Below, one piece after another: positions 53,297 through 62,420 of a DNA stretch of 64,000 nucleotides; positions within the stretch are counted from its first letter, which is position 1, and every line of letters begins with the position of its first letter. Origin of the DNA: CAZGMN01 sp964645765 (GTDB taxonomy: Bacteria; Acidobacteriota; Aminicenantia; Aminicenantales; Aminicenantaceae); NCBI GenBank assembly GCA_964645765.1, contig CAZYBE010000005.1, positions 1 through 64,000 on the forward strand, given 5' to 3'. Made by a program: the position numbers and the translations under genes. The notes beneath the pieces are model-generated. The model saw only the letters and a list, made by a program, of their open reading frames with translations. It made no database searches and was not told the DNA's origin.

Positions 53297-54181
53297 TTAG
53301 CCCAGCAGCAAATCTTCGTCCCAGCCAAAATGCTCGACCTTGATATTGTTCCAGTTGCTCGTTCCCAGCCCATAGACTTTATCAGCAGCCTCTATGCAGA
53401 GCGGGGGAGGACTGAGCGGCCAGGGCTCTCCTCTCGTGGCTTTCCTTTTTTCGGTGATAATGCGAAGGCAGACAGTATCCACAGCCACAGGGTCTGTCCC
53501 TGCGATCAAGCCATTGTAAGCCCATTTGTAACGCGGGTCCACCTGTGGCCCTTTATCAAAGAGAGGATGAAGAGCATCGACAAGTATGAGACGTGTCTTT
53601 CCTTTGACAAAGGGGAGGTTCCAGGTCTCTCCCAGCTTGGCATTGTTTTCATCATGGTAGTTGCTGGGTCTTCCTGAGTAACGAATGTAAATTTTCATGA
53701 CTGTCCCCATCCCTGTCAGCCAGTGGGCTTTAAGAGCAGGGAGTGCAATCAGCGCTGTGCAAGCCTTAGGTTTTTCAGGGCCGCCCTGAGCATCCAGGAT
53801 TTTATTTTCTGGAATTCCGGCGTCGATGAGCGAGCTTTTGACCGCGACCACAACTTCTTTGTGCGTTGGATTGAGATGCTCAGTGGAAACCAGGCCCACC
53901 GTATCTTCAGGCTTGACGAGACTGAGCCAGGCATCCTTGGTCGTCTTTTGACCCGTAAATTTGAGCAAAGTCTGGTCGAGCATTGTCTTCAAGACTCTAG
54001 GATTGACAGTGTTGCTGGCATCCATGGCCGCTTTGTCGCGCACAATCAAGACCAGGCTTGGACCGGCTGCTTTTTCTCCGGCCTTCAGCCAACGCTTTCC
54101 CATTACGGACATGCCGAGGGTTGCTCCAAGTGTTCCCTGAAGAAAATTTCTTCGAGTCAATGGCTTTCCTTTAAATGTCAT
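53297..54181 (-). CDS. DUF362 domain protein, Tat-exported
   Basis: 294 residues. The Tat signal is LTRRNFLQGTLGATLGMSVM. The DUF362 body has VKPEDTVGLVSTEHLNPTHK, NLPFVKGKTRLILVDALHPL and NGLIAGTDPVAVDTVCLRII, the last being the characteristic motif. No ferredoxin domain is fused here. The reaction of DUF362 proteins is unknown. GGAGG lies before the ATG, and the DUF6599 gene precedes it by 25 bases. Confidence 0.85.
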   Translation of the reverse strand: MTFKGKPLTRRNFLQGTLGATLGMSVMGKRWLKAGEKAAGPSLVLIVRDKAAMDASNTVNPRVLKTMLDQTLLKFTGQKTTKDAWLSLVKPEDTVGLVSTEHLNPTHKEVVVAVKSSLIDAGIPENKILDAQGGPEKPKACTALIALPALKAHWLTGMGTVMKIYIRYSGRPSNYHDENNAKLGETWNLPFVKGKTRLILVDALHPLFDKGPQVDPRYKWAYNGLIAGTDPVAVDTVCLRIITEKRKATRGEPWPLSPPPLCIEAADKVYGLGTSNWNNIKVEHFGWDEDLLLG

Positions 54182-54206
54182 GCCATACCTCCTTTTAAAT
54201 TGAATC

Positions 54207-55355
54207 CTATTTTATTTGATTAATGATTGTCTTAGCAGTCTCCTGGTCAGGGCATTCAAAAATGAATGCTATAGCATTGTCTCGGAGCTTATATCCCATC
54301 CAGCCATCTTCCACGGAGAAAACATTCGCCATTTCCTTAGATGAAACGGGCTGCTGGGCAATTAGATATTCGGGAAGATAGGCTCTGTGGAAATGGGTAA
54401 GCGCCTGGCTGGCATGCTTATTATCAGAGTATCGCACCATAAGGAACTGGATGCGCTTTTTTTCCTTTGCATCTTTTCTTTCATAGGGAGACGTGACCGC
54501 TTCTGAGCTGAGGCTCAGGTCAAGCATGTTTTCCTGGCCGAGATAATAAAGAGAGTTCAGCACGAGATGAGAACGGAAAAAGGTTGCTCTTTCCTTGAGC
54601 AGCACCCAGTCCGAGCGGAAAGAGTCTGGAAGGCGTTGGAACAAGTTTGGCGCCTGAGGATTTCTTCGGCCTTTGACGATGGAGCGGCCGAGCGTAAGAA
54701 CCGCCTCCTTTGATTCTGACGTTTCCTGGGAAGCCATTACCCTGGCGTAGATAGCATCCGACCAGATCCGAAGCAGCCCCTCGCCGTAGAGTGCTCTGGG
54801 CAAGGAAGAGTTTCCGCTTCCTGCATTTTCTTGCGGAGATTGACACAAATCAACTGGCTCGCCTCCCCAATCCAGGGAAAGCAGGCCAAAAGCATCGTCC
54901 GCTGTCTTCATGAAATAGAGCTCGACGAGGATGGCCTTCTGGGTTCGAGACTCGAACTCCCAAGCTTCAAGGTGGTCGAAGCAATAGCCGAGGTAGATCT
55001 CCCCGGCGCCGTCCATATAATCAAAAATGTTCTTGGCGTTGGCGAGTCGGGGCGAATCTGGCCTTGTCCAGAGTCCGACGGTCTTGGGAAGGATAGGTTT
55101 TGATTCTGGCATCTTTCCCTCTGATTTATTGAGCGTAAAGGAGATAAAGAGAATTGCCGGCAGACATAAGTACACGACACAAAACAGGGCGCGAGTCCAT
55201 TTTTTACCAATTTGATTATTACTCTTCTGACTCACTTTCGCTCTGCCGGTTTTTTCTAAATATTCTATCGAATATAAAAGAAATTTGCGAGAATTTCCGT
55301 CTTCAGAGCTTTCAATTTCTAGGGAAGATTTCTGTAAAGATGCTCGCTCAGGCAA
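54207..55355 (-). CDS. DUF6599-like exported or anchored protein
   Basis: Up to 382 residues; the TTG start at 55355 lacks a ribosome site, so the true start may lie inside. A transmembrane segment (TRALFCVVYLCLPAILFISF, about 54-73) precedes the body. NIFDYMDGAGEIYLGYCFDH then LVELYFMKTADDAFGLLSLD matches DUF6599 proteins, which often neighbour DUF362. Function unknown. It begins seven bases after the AI-2E-type permease gene. Confidence 0.68.
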   Translation of the reverse strand: MPERASLQKSSLEIESSEDGNSRKFLLYSIEYLEKTGRAKVSQKSNNQIGKKWTRALFCVVYLCLPAILFISFTLNKSEGKMPESKPILPKTVGLWTRPDSPRLANAKNIFDYMDGAGEIYLGYCFDHLEAWEFESRTQKAILVELYFMKTADDAFGLLSLDWGGEPVDLCQSPQENAGSGNSSLPRALYGEGLLRIWSDAIYARVMASQETSESKEAVLTLGRSIVKGRRNPQAPNLFQRLPDSFRSDWVLLKERATFFRSHLVLNSLYYLGQENMLDLSLSSEAVTSPYERKDAKEKKRIQFLMVRYSDNKHASQALTHFHRAYLPEYLIAQQPVSSKEMANVFSVEDGWMGYKLRDNAIAFIFECPDQETAKTIINQIK

Positions 55356-55362
55356 AATTTTT

Positions 55363-56460
55363 TCAAGCTTTGAGAGCCGAGCTAATTTTATAATTCTTTA
55401 ATCCCCAACTCAGCTGAGAAATAACAACCTTGATAACCCCTACAAGGGGAACTGCAAGAAGCATCCCCGACACGCCTGCTATTTTACCGCCGATAATCAC
55501 CACCACCAGCACAGTCAGGGGATGCATGTCAACGCTTTTAGAAACAACGAGGGGGGTAATAACAACATTGTCAATGACCTGGATCAAGATAAAAACGATA
55601 GCAACCCATAAAAGCACGACTCCCAGATTGGCAGGGTTATTCAAGATGGTTAAGGCCAAAGCAAGAAGCATGCCTATAATCGGCCCAATATAAGGGATGA
55701 TATTAAGCAACCCACGTAAGCCTCCGACGAATACAAAATAGGGGACAGGATCATGGAAAACTCTGTTGATGATGAACAGGCCGATAATCGAAAGGATTCC
55801 AACAATTAGAGCAGCAATAGCTTGACCCTGGATATACTTTGTGACCTGGTCTCCTGTTTTATTAAAAATGTTCAAGGAAAGCTCAAAATATTGGTTGGGG
55901 ACCTTGGAGATTAAGGCTTTCTTGAACTGCCTTGAATCCTTGATCAAGAAAAAAGTGACAACCGGAATGATGACGATCGAAGCCAGAAATGAGCCGACAC
56001 TTTTAAGAAGCCCTTCTAAGCTGCCAAGCAATTTGATGCCAAAGCTGTTCAGCCGTGCAAGGACATTCTTTGCCAGCTCAGGGTTATGGAAATGTTTATT
56101 GAAGAAACTTTCTATTTTTTGAGTGAAGTCTAAAATGATATCCGATTGAAGCTTGGTAATGAGCGCCTCTACAGAATTTATGATGCGCGGTATAATCATC
56201 CAGAACGAAAGGACAAGAAGGGCGAGGACAAGAACTATAACCAGAACAATAGCCAAGCCATGCTTAACCCCCCTGCTTTCTAAGACGTCAACCAAGGGAC
56301 TGAGGAGAATGGAGAGTAACCCGGAGATGATCAATATGATCAGGACATCTTTGACAAAAGGAAAAACGATGATGACAGCAAGGATAAAAAGAATAATCAG
56401 AAATATGCGCCAGAATGTCCTCAGGATTTGAGAGTAGAGCTGAAAAGTATAACTATCCAT
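55363..56460 (-). CDS. AI-2E/PerM family transporter
   Basis: 365 residues with eight or so transmembrane helices. ILIISGLLSILLSPLVDVLE opens the domain; VPYFVFVGGLRGLLNIIPYI then GPIIGMLLALAL and the ending GKIAGVSGMLLAVPLVGVIK are the family's signatures. Members export autoinducer-2 or other small molecules, or act as ion antiporters; the cargo here is unknown. Single or first gene of the minus-strand group. Confidence 0.88.
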   Translation of the reverse strand: MDSYTFQLYSQILRTFWRIFLIILFILAVIIVFPFVKDVLIILIISGLLSILLSPLVDVLESRGVKHGLAIVLVIVLVLALLVLSFWMIIPRIINSVEALITKLQSDIILDFTQKIESFFNKHFHNPELAKNVLARLNSFGIKLLGSLEGLLKSVGSFLASIVIIPVVTFFLIKDSRQFKKALISKVPNQYFELSLNIFNKTGDQVTKYIQGQAIAALIVGILSIIGLFIINRVFHDPVPYFVFVGGLRGLLNIIPYIGPIIGMLLALALTILNNPANLGVVLLWVAIVFILIQVIDNVVITPLVVSKSVDMHPLTVLVVVIIGGKIAGVSGMLLAVPLVGVIKVVISQLSWGLKNYKISSALKA

Positions 56461-56571
56461 CCAGAAACTTTTATAATATCTAAGTCGAACTTATCTGGTC
56501 AAATTCGTCATCTAGAATATATCTCGATAAGCTTAAAGTCAAGCTGGATGGAAAAAGTAAAAGAGAATTTC

Positions 56572-57480
56572 TTACTCTTTCAGCTTTGCGGTTCCTGTTC
56601 CTGTCTTGATATAGACCCGAGGCGATTTTTTACCTTTTGTGAAGGATTTCAGCAGATATTTGTGATCTCCTTCCATATACTCTTCTTCTTTGTCAAATTT
56701 AAGCGGAGAGACAATGCGGCCTCGCCTGGCTTGAGCGCTGAACTCAAAATATCCTTGGATGGGAATACCTTGCATATCGACAACAGCGTCGCCAGTTCCT
56801 GAGCTTGCAGTCAAATCAAAGTCTTCTCCTTTCGGAGAAAAAACTTCCACATCTCCAGTTCCGGAGTTGAAATCTCCCTCAAGGTCGATTGTAAGGCCAT
56901 GAGCCTCAACATCTCCTGTGCCGCTGTTAGCGTTAAAATTCCCCTTTGAATTTTCAATCTTTACCCTGCCAGTGCCGCTGTTTAATTTAAACTCGCCTTC
57001 GGAGCCATGAACGTCAACATCTCCTGTTCCCGAGTTTACCTTGAACTTTCCTTTTGCATTATCGACCTCGATGTCGCCGGTTCCTGTATTGCCGTCGATT
57101 TTTGCGGTTGAGCCGCTGATAATCAAATTTCCAGTCCCAGAATTGAAATCAATTTCAGTATTGTCCGGCACAGCAACCGTCCACCTGGAATATCCCCGGG
57201 GATTATTTCCATGAAACTTTTCCTCCAAGTAGAGCACTCGTGCTCTTTCTTCAAGCTTAGGCTCGAAGACATCGCCTTCATAAGAATAAACTAGATGGAC
57301 ATGAATTTGGCCGTCACTGCTCTTTTCGATGCGGCAATCGCCCAGCGCAAGCTTGAGCCTGACTTCTTCTTTTGGGCCGAACGTCTTTTGCATTTCTTTC
57401 TCAGGAGCGGCAAAAAGAGTTACGGACATAAACAAGAAGAGAAACAAGGCTAAAAAAATGGCGATTTTTGTAATTCTCAT
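56572..57480 (-). CDS. secreted DUF4097-type beta-repeat protein
   Basis: 302 residues with a signal peptide (IAIFLALFLFLFMSVTLFAA). The centre is made of about six repeats of the form NSGTGDVEV, each near 20 residues (GSTAKIDGNTGTGDIEVDNA, then KGKFKVNSGTGDVDVHGSEG), building a beta-helix. The ribosome site GGAGGAAAGG is strong. Such proteins are periplasmic or surface-located and of unknown activity. Upstream lies a 230-base region without a gene. Confidence 0.82.
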   Translation of the reverse strand: MRITKIAIFLALFLFLFMSVTLFAAPEKEMQKTFGPKEEVRLKLALGDCRIEKSSDGQIHVHLVYSYEGDVFEPKLEERARVLYLEEKFHGNNPRGYSRWTVAVPDNTEIDFNSGTGNLIISGSTAKIDGNTGTGDIEVDNAKGKFKVNSGTGDVDVHGSEGEFKLNSGTGRVKIENSKGNFNANSGTGDVEAHGLTIDLEGDFNSGTGDVEVFSPKGEDFDLTASSGTGDAVVDMQGIPIQGYFEFSAQARRGRIVSPLKFDKEEEYMEGDHKYLLKSFTKGKKSPRVYIKTGTGTAKLKE

Positions 57481-57730
57481 ATTCCTTTCCTCCTATTTAA
57501 ATTTGAGATATTCATTCCATTTTTCAGGATTCACGACTCTTAATTTAATGTTCCAAAACATAATTGTCGTCTGGAATTGAAATCTCGTACGCCAAAAAGA
57601 GTGCGATATTATAATCTCGAACACCGACCCCGGCTTTATCCACTGCGAAGCGGATTGCCCCGCAGGCCTTTTCACATTCTATACAGGCTGCAATTTCGGA
57701 AAGACAGTCATGAGATATGTGGAAGCGGAT

Positions 57731-60469
57731 TTAGCGGAGATGCTTCTTTCTGTATTCAGAGGGGGTCGTGCCTTCAAATTTCTTAAAGGCGGCGTTGAAT
57801 ACGGATTTTGAGTAAAATCCCGTGCTGAGCAGAATGTCCAGGATTGAGCTATCTCTTTCTTCCGGGTCGGCCAGCTTTCGCTTCGCCTCTTCAATCCTGT
57901 ATTTATTGATGAAGTCATTGTAGCTCAGTCCAAACCGCTCATTGATAATTTGCGAGAGGTGGTTGTAGTGAATCCTGAGCCTTTGGGACAGGTCTCTCAG
58001 CGTCAAATCCGGATCCAGAAAGAGTTTCTCTTCTTCCACAAGATGAAGGAGCTTGGGCATAACCTCTTCAGCTTTTCCCGGATGAAGCGCAGATGTCTTA
58101 TACTTCTCCAGCCGTTTTCTGGATTTCTTTCGATAAAAGATGAAGAAGCTGGTGCCGCTTATGGATAGAATGACAAGAAAGAGGATAAAATGAAAAACCG
58201 GCTTGCGGTAAATTGGAGAAAGAATCTCAAATTCAAAGGCTGCGCCCTGGTCATTCCATATGCCGTCGTTATTTGCAGCCTTTACCAAGAAGCGGTACTT
58301 TCCCGGATCAAGGCCGGGGTAGGCGGCGGCTCGTCTGTCCTCAGGGCCAACATCGATAAAATCACGGTCATAGCCTTCCAGCTTATAACTGAAGCGGATT
58401 TTGTCCGGAGCTGAAAAATCGAGGGCTGTGAAATGAAACTCGAGCATTCTGACTTTGTGGGAAAGAGCAACCGTCTCTTCACCAATTATTGAGCTGTTAT
58501 CGGCGAACACATCTTCAATAACCACCTCTGGAGGCTCTCTTTTTGTGGTCATCGTCTTCGGGTCGAAGACAGCAATCCCTTTCACGGTAGGGAAGTAGAG
58601 TTGGCCTGAGCTTGCTTTCCAGGATGAAGGCTGTCCGCCTCCCAGACACTGCCGGCTGGGCATGCCGTCAGCCTCATCATAAGAGGTCGAATGAACAGAA
58701 CGGGTCATTTGCTCGGAATAATCGTTCAGCTCTTTGCGGCTTAATTTGAAGACACCTTTGTAGGTGCTCATCCACAGGTTTTCGCTTTCGTCTTCAGCTA
58801 TGCTGAAAATATAGTTATCCAGCAGGCCTGCTTTCGCCGTTAAGGAGGTCATCTTTCCCTTGAACCAGCGCTTTAGGCCACTGCCGTTTGTTCCTACCCA
58901 GAGAACGCCTTCTCTGTCTTCATAAAGAGAGATGACATCAGGCTCAGAGCTTTCACTTTCATCATGGACTATCTCGAAAGATTGGCCTGAGAATTTGAAC
59001 AGCCCTTGTTTTGTCCCGGCATACAGGATTCCTTCATGGTTTTCCAGCAAGACGCGGATATGATGTCCGATTAGGCCGGTTCGACTGTCACCCATATCAA
59101 GCCTTCCCCCGCTGAATCTGACCAGTCCATTTTCTGTTCCGACCCATAGTGTTCCCGCACTGTCTTGAATTATAGCCGTGACATTATTCGAAGACAGGCC
59201 ATTTTCTGTGGTCAATAAGGCTATTCTCCCCTTCCTCAGGATGTTTATTCCGGCTCCCTCAGTTCCTATCCATAAGTCGCCTTTATGGTCTTCAAAGAGC
59301 ACCCTTATGCGGTTGCTGGATAAGCCGCTCTTGCTGTTGATGATTTCGACGGCTCTGCCATTTTTCATTCTACAGAGGCCGCTGTTTCTTGTCGCTATCC
59401 AGAAAGAGCCGTCATGGTCCTGGAGCACGGCCTGAACGGAATTCTCAGGAAGCCCGTTGCTTTTGGTGATGCTTCGAACCCTGGCCTCTTTGAGCTGAAT
59501 AAGGCCGCCTGCATCGGTTCCAACCCAGAGATTTCCGTCGCGGTCTTGTAAGAAGCTATGGATGAAATCATCAGGGAAACCATCTTTTGATGATAATTCT
59601 CGCATAATTCCCTTGCTCATTCGTTTCAGACCATCAGCCATTGTGCCGATCCATAACATGCTCTGTTCGTCATCGAATATGGCTGTTATGGGAGTGTATT
59701 TGGTGCCAGAGACAGAACTGACAGCACCTGTCTCTCTCTTGAGAGAATAGAGTCCTTCCAGCGTTCCTATCCAGATATTGCCCAGCCTGTCTGCTGACAA
59801 AGAGAGCACTGTCATATTCAAGAGGCCGTCATCGTAACCGAAAACACGAATTACTCTTTCCTTGAACTGCGCTAAACCGCCTCTCATGGTTCCTATCCAC
59901 AGGTCCCCCCAGTTGTCAAATGCTAAGGCAGTGATGATGTTGTCATACAGTCCGTCTCGAGTCGTATAGATTTTAAATCCATCCAGACCCAAGCGATTGA
60001 GGCCATAATCTGTGCCCAGCCAAAGATTTCCCTTCCAATCACTGGTTATGGCGTTTATATGATTGTTGGATAATCCCTCCTGAGTTGTATAGTTTCTCCA
60101 CGACCCATTATCGAATGAGCACAGGCCGCCCCCATCAGTTCCTATCCAGAGGACATTTTCCTTATCTTCATACAGAGCAAGAACTCTATCGTTCTTCAGG
60201 GCAGGAGTATTCCATCTTGTGAAAACTTTGAAGCGAACACCGTCAAAGCGGACAAGGCCTGCCGATGTTCCCAACCATAAGTAGCCTTCATGAGTCTGAA
60301 CAAGAGCAAGGATGGTATTCTGCGGCAGGCCGGATTCAGCGGTCCATGACCTGAGCAGATATTCATTCAGGTCTTTGGCGGGGTTCAAAGCCAGGGCATC
60401 GTGCGCTGGGAAAAAGATTAAGGAGGAAAAGATACTGAAGGAGATGACTGTTTTAGCCCATCCGCGCAT
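57731..60469 (-). CDS. propeller-domain sensor with C-terminal AraC-type HTH
   Basis: 912 residues from ATG 60469, chosen because a signal peptide follows (VISFSIFSSLIFFPAHDALA). The frame is open for 81 more codons, but that stretch lies over hairpins. Fourteen or so Reg_prop repeats (SAGLVRFDG, DGGGLCSF..., ENVLWIGT) form two beta-propellers as in hybrid sensors. Then a Y_Y_Y domain (FSYKLEGYDRDFIDVG), one transmembrane helix (FHFILFLVILSISGTSFFIF) and an AraC domain (LRDLSQRLRIHYNHLSQIIN, then FKKFEGTTPSEYRKKHL). No kinase domain lies between, so it is a one-component regulator sensing outside and binding DNA inside. Confidence 0.88.
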   Translation of the reverse strand: MRGWAKTVISFSIFSSLIFFPAHDALALNPAKDLNEYLLRSWTAESGLPQNTILALVQTHEGYLWLGTSAGLVRFDGVRFKVFTRWNTPALKNDRVLALYEDKENVLWIGTDGGGLCSFDNGSWRNYTTQEGLSNNHINAITSDWKGNLWLGTDYGLNRLGLDGFKIYTTRDGLYDNIITALAFDNWGDLWIGTMRGGLAQFKERVIRVFGYDDGLLNMTVLSLSADRLGNIWIGTLEGLYSLKRETGAVSSVSGTKYTPITAIFDDEQSMLWIGTMADGLKRMSKGIMRELSSKDGFPDDFIHSFLQDRDGNLWVGTDAGGLIQLKEARVRSITKSNGLPENSVQAVLQDHDGSFWIATRNSGLCRMKNGRAVEIINSKSGLSSNRIRVLFEDHKGDLWIGTEGAGINILRKGRIALLTTENGLSSNNVTAIIQDSAGTLWVGTENGLVRFSGGRLDMGDSRTGLIGHHIRVLLENHEGILYAGTKQGLFKFSGQSFEIVHDESESSEPDVISLYEDREGVLWVGTNGSGLKRWFKGKMTSLTAKAGLLDNYIFSIAEDESENLWMSTYKGVFKLSRKELNDYSEQMTRSVHSTSYDEADGMPSRQCLGGGQPSSWKASSGQLYFPTVKGIAVFDPKTMTTKREPPEVVIEDVFADNSSIIGEETVALSHKVRMLEFHFTALDFSAPDKIRFSYKLEGYDRDFIDVGPEDRRAAAYPGLDPGKYRFLVKAANNDGIWNDQGAAFEFEILSPIYRKPVFHFILFLVILSISGTSFFIFYRKKSRKRLEKYKTSALHPGKAEEVMPKLLHLVEEEKLFLDPDLTLRDLSQRLRIHYNHLSQIINERFGLSYNDFINKYRIEEAKRKLADPEERDSSILDILLSTGFYSKSVFNAAFKKFEGTTPSEYRKKHLR

Positions 60470-60542
60470 CTTCAAAGGCCAATCTCGTCCTCTCTTAGTC
60501 CCGTTAAATACGATTGCACAGAGGAAATACAAAGTCAACCTT

Positions 60543-60710
60543 GAAGGGGGAACCGCTTCGCCTTCCCCCTTCCAATGGTCGCTTCGCTCGCTGCCTCTCC
60601 TTCTCGGGCAGGGCATGAAACCCCGGCCTGTGACCAAGGGGGCATAATCCCTTGGAATCCCCGACGATCGTTTCCCGGCGGTAAGCCGCGGGGCATATGA
60701 AACGATCGTC
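60543..60710. other. three successive strong hairpins between divergent genes
   Basis: Hairpin 1: GAAGGGGGAA (60543-60552) with TTCCCCCTTC (60563-60572), ten pairs. Hairpin 2: CCAAGGG (60634-60640) with CCCTTGG (60649-60655). Hairpin 3: GACGATCGTTTC (60663-60674) with GAAACGATCGTC (60699-60710), twelve pairs enclosing a GC-rich inner stem. Together they span 168 bases in the leader of the propeller-AraC gene. It may be a repeat element, a regulatory leader or a non-coding RNA. Confidence 0.5.
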
Positions 60711-60836
60711 AATAAGGAATGAAGACTTGCAACTTTTTTTACAATCAGTCGTAATAAATAGTAGTAAACTTCTATGCATTACGCTATAAGGAAAACCTTA
60801 TTTCATTTTATAGCGAACAAAAAAGGAGGAGATCTC

Positions 60837-62315
60837 ATGGCGCGTAAAAGCTTGCTTATTGTCCTTATCGCTTTATTTTCCTTGGCGATTTTATGCGGCC
60901 AGCAGCCTGGTGAGGTCAGCTATCACGATGAAGGGACCATGCCTGGCGGCAAAGCCGGCGAACGAATCCAATCCATCATCAGCACCCTGAACTCGAACAA
61001 TCCTGAAGGAATACGGCGCTTTTTGGAAGAAGAATGCACCGAAAGCTTCCGCAGCTTTGCTCCTATCGATGAGCACATCAAGGTTTTTCTCAGCGTCCGG
61101 CGCCAGACAGGAGGAGTCGATTTTCACAGCATCCGCACCTATGTTCCGGAAAGGAAGGGCGAGACTGTCGTCATCCTAAGGGACCGTAATTTTGAAAGCT
61201 GGCAGGCTTTCACTGTCAGGTTTGACGGCTCGGAGAAATATCTTGTTGCCGGGCTAAGCTTCAATACTGCCCGCACGCCCACAGATGTAAAGGAACCTGA
61301 TATAACCGAAGCGCAATTCATCAAAGCGATGAAAGACCTGATGCAGAGACTCTGCCGGGGAGATATTTTCTCCGGAACGCTTCTTATTGCCAAGGGTGAT
61401 AAAGTGCTCCTGACCCATGCCTGCGGTGAGGCAAGCAAAAGCTATCACGTGCCCAATAATATCGATACAAAATTCAACCTGGGCTCGATGAACAAGATGT
61501 TTACAGCCACGGCAATCGTCCAGCTTGTGGAGAAAGGCAGGCTTTCTTATGATGAGCCGATCAGCAAGTATGTGGACGAAACCTGGCTTGCCAAAGACAT
61601 GACTTCAAAAATCACAGTCCATCATCTGCTGACTCATACCTCTGGATTGGGCAGCTACTTCAACGAGACTTACTCGAAAGGCTCGCGCGAGCTCTACCGG
61701 AACGTGGCGGATTTTAAGGCGCTGGTGAAAGGGGAAAAACTGGCCTTCGAACCCGGAAAGCGATTCAGGTACAGCAACACAGGGATGCTCCTTCTGGGCG
61801 TCGTGATCGAAAGCGTGACAGGCGAGAGTTATTTCGATTATATCCGCAAAAACATCTATGAGCCTGCCGGGATGAAGAACTCGGATAGCTACGAGATGGA
61901 TTATCCGGTGGAAAACCTGGCGATCGGTTACAGCCCTGATTGGAAAAGCCCCTACGGCTGGCAGAACAATCTTTTCAAGCACGTCATCAAAGGCGGTCCT
62001 GCAGGCGGTGGATTCTCAACAGTCAGCGACCTGCATCGCTTCGCTCAGGCTCTGCTGGCGGGGAAGCTTGTTTCAAAAGAATCTCTGAAGACCATGTGGA
62101 AAGATTATTCAGGTGAACGCTATGGCTATGGTTTTGGGGTTAATGAAGGCCCGAACGGCAAGGTTGTCGGCCACGGCGGCGGTTTTGAGGGCATCAATTC
62201 AAACCTCGATATCTACTTAGATAAAGGCTATATCGCAGCCGTGCTATCCAACTATGACCAGGCCGCCAGCCCTGTCGCCCAGAAAATCAATCAGTTGCTT
62301 TCGAGAATGAAATAG
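60837..62315 (+). CDS. secreted serine hydrolase, beta-lactamase class C family
   Basis: 492 residues from ATG 60837 (GGAGGAG upstream) with a signal peptide (LLIVLIALFSLAILCGQQPG). Residues ~35-150 form an extra N-terminal DUF-like domain. The hydrolase domain has the SxxK nucleophile in NLGSMNKMFTATAIVQL, the YxN-type motif in FRYSNTGMLLLGVV and the third motif in VVGHGGGFEGINSNL. Substrates of this family include D-amino peptides, esters and beta-lactams. Likely an esterase or peptidase in the periplasm. Confidence 0.9.
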   Translation: MARKSLLIVLIALFSLAILCGQQPGEVSYHDEGTMPGGKAGERIQSIISTLNSNNPEGIRRFLEEECTESFRSFAPIDEHIKVFLSVRRQTGGVDFHSIRTYVPERKGETVVILRDRNFESWQAFTVRFDGSEKYLVAGLSFNTARTPTDVKEPDITEAQFIKAMKDLMQRLCRGDIFSGTLLIAKGDKVLLTHACGEASKSYHVPNNIDTKFNLGSMNKMFTATAIVQLVEKGRLSYDEPISKYVDETWLAKDMTSKITVHHLLTHTSGLGSYFNETYSKGSRELYRNVADFKALVKGEKLAFEPGKRFRYSNTGMLLLGVVIESVTGESYFDYIRKNIYEPAGMKNSDSYEMDYPVENLAIGYSPDWKSPYGWQNNLFKHVIKGGPAGGGFSTVSDLHRFAQALLAGKLVSKESLKTMWKDYSGERYGYGFGVNEGPNGKVVGHGGGFEGINSNLDIYLDKGYIAAVLSNYDQAASPVAQKINQLLSRMK

Positions 62316-62420
62316 ATAAAAGTTCGATAGCATAACATTCAACTTGTTTATAAATTATTGTTTTTTGACATCTCTCTTTCTCTGTGTTAAAAAATTTTCT
62401 TGGGAAGAGAAGGCTCAGAC

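Noticed and set aside
56800..57170. DNA repeat array
   Set aside because: The periodic pattern follows the NSGTGDVEV protein repeats of the DUF4097-type gene. Unit spacing is that of codons in a beta-helix, not a CRISPR or satellite.
60470..60712. 81-codon N-terminal extension of the propeller-AraC protein
   Set aside because: It covers the hairpin region, is Arg/Pro-rich without a domain, and would place the signal peptide inside the protein. ATG 60469 directly before the signal peptide is better.
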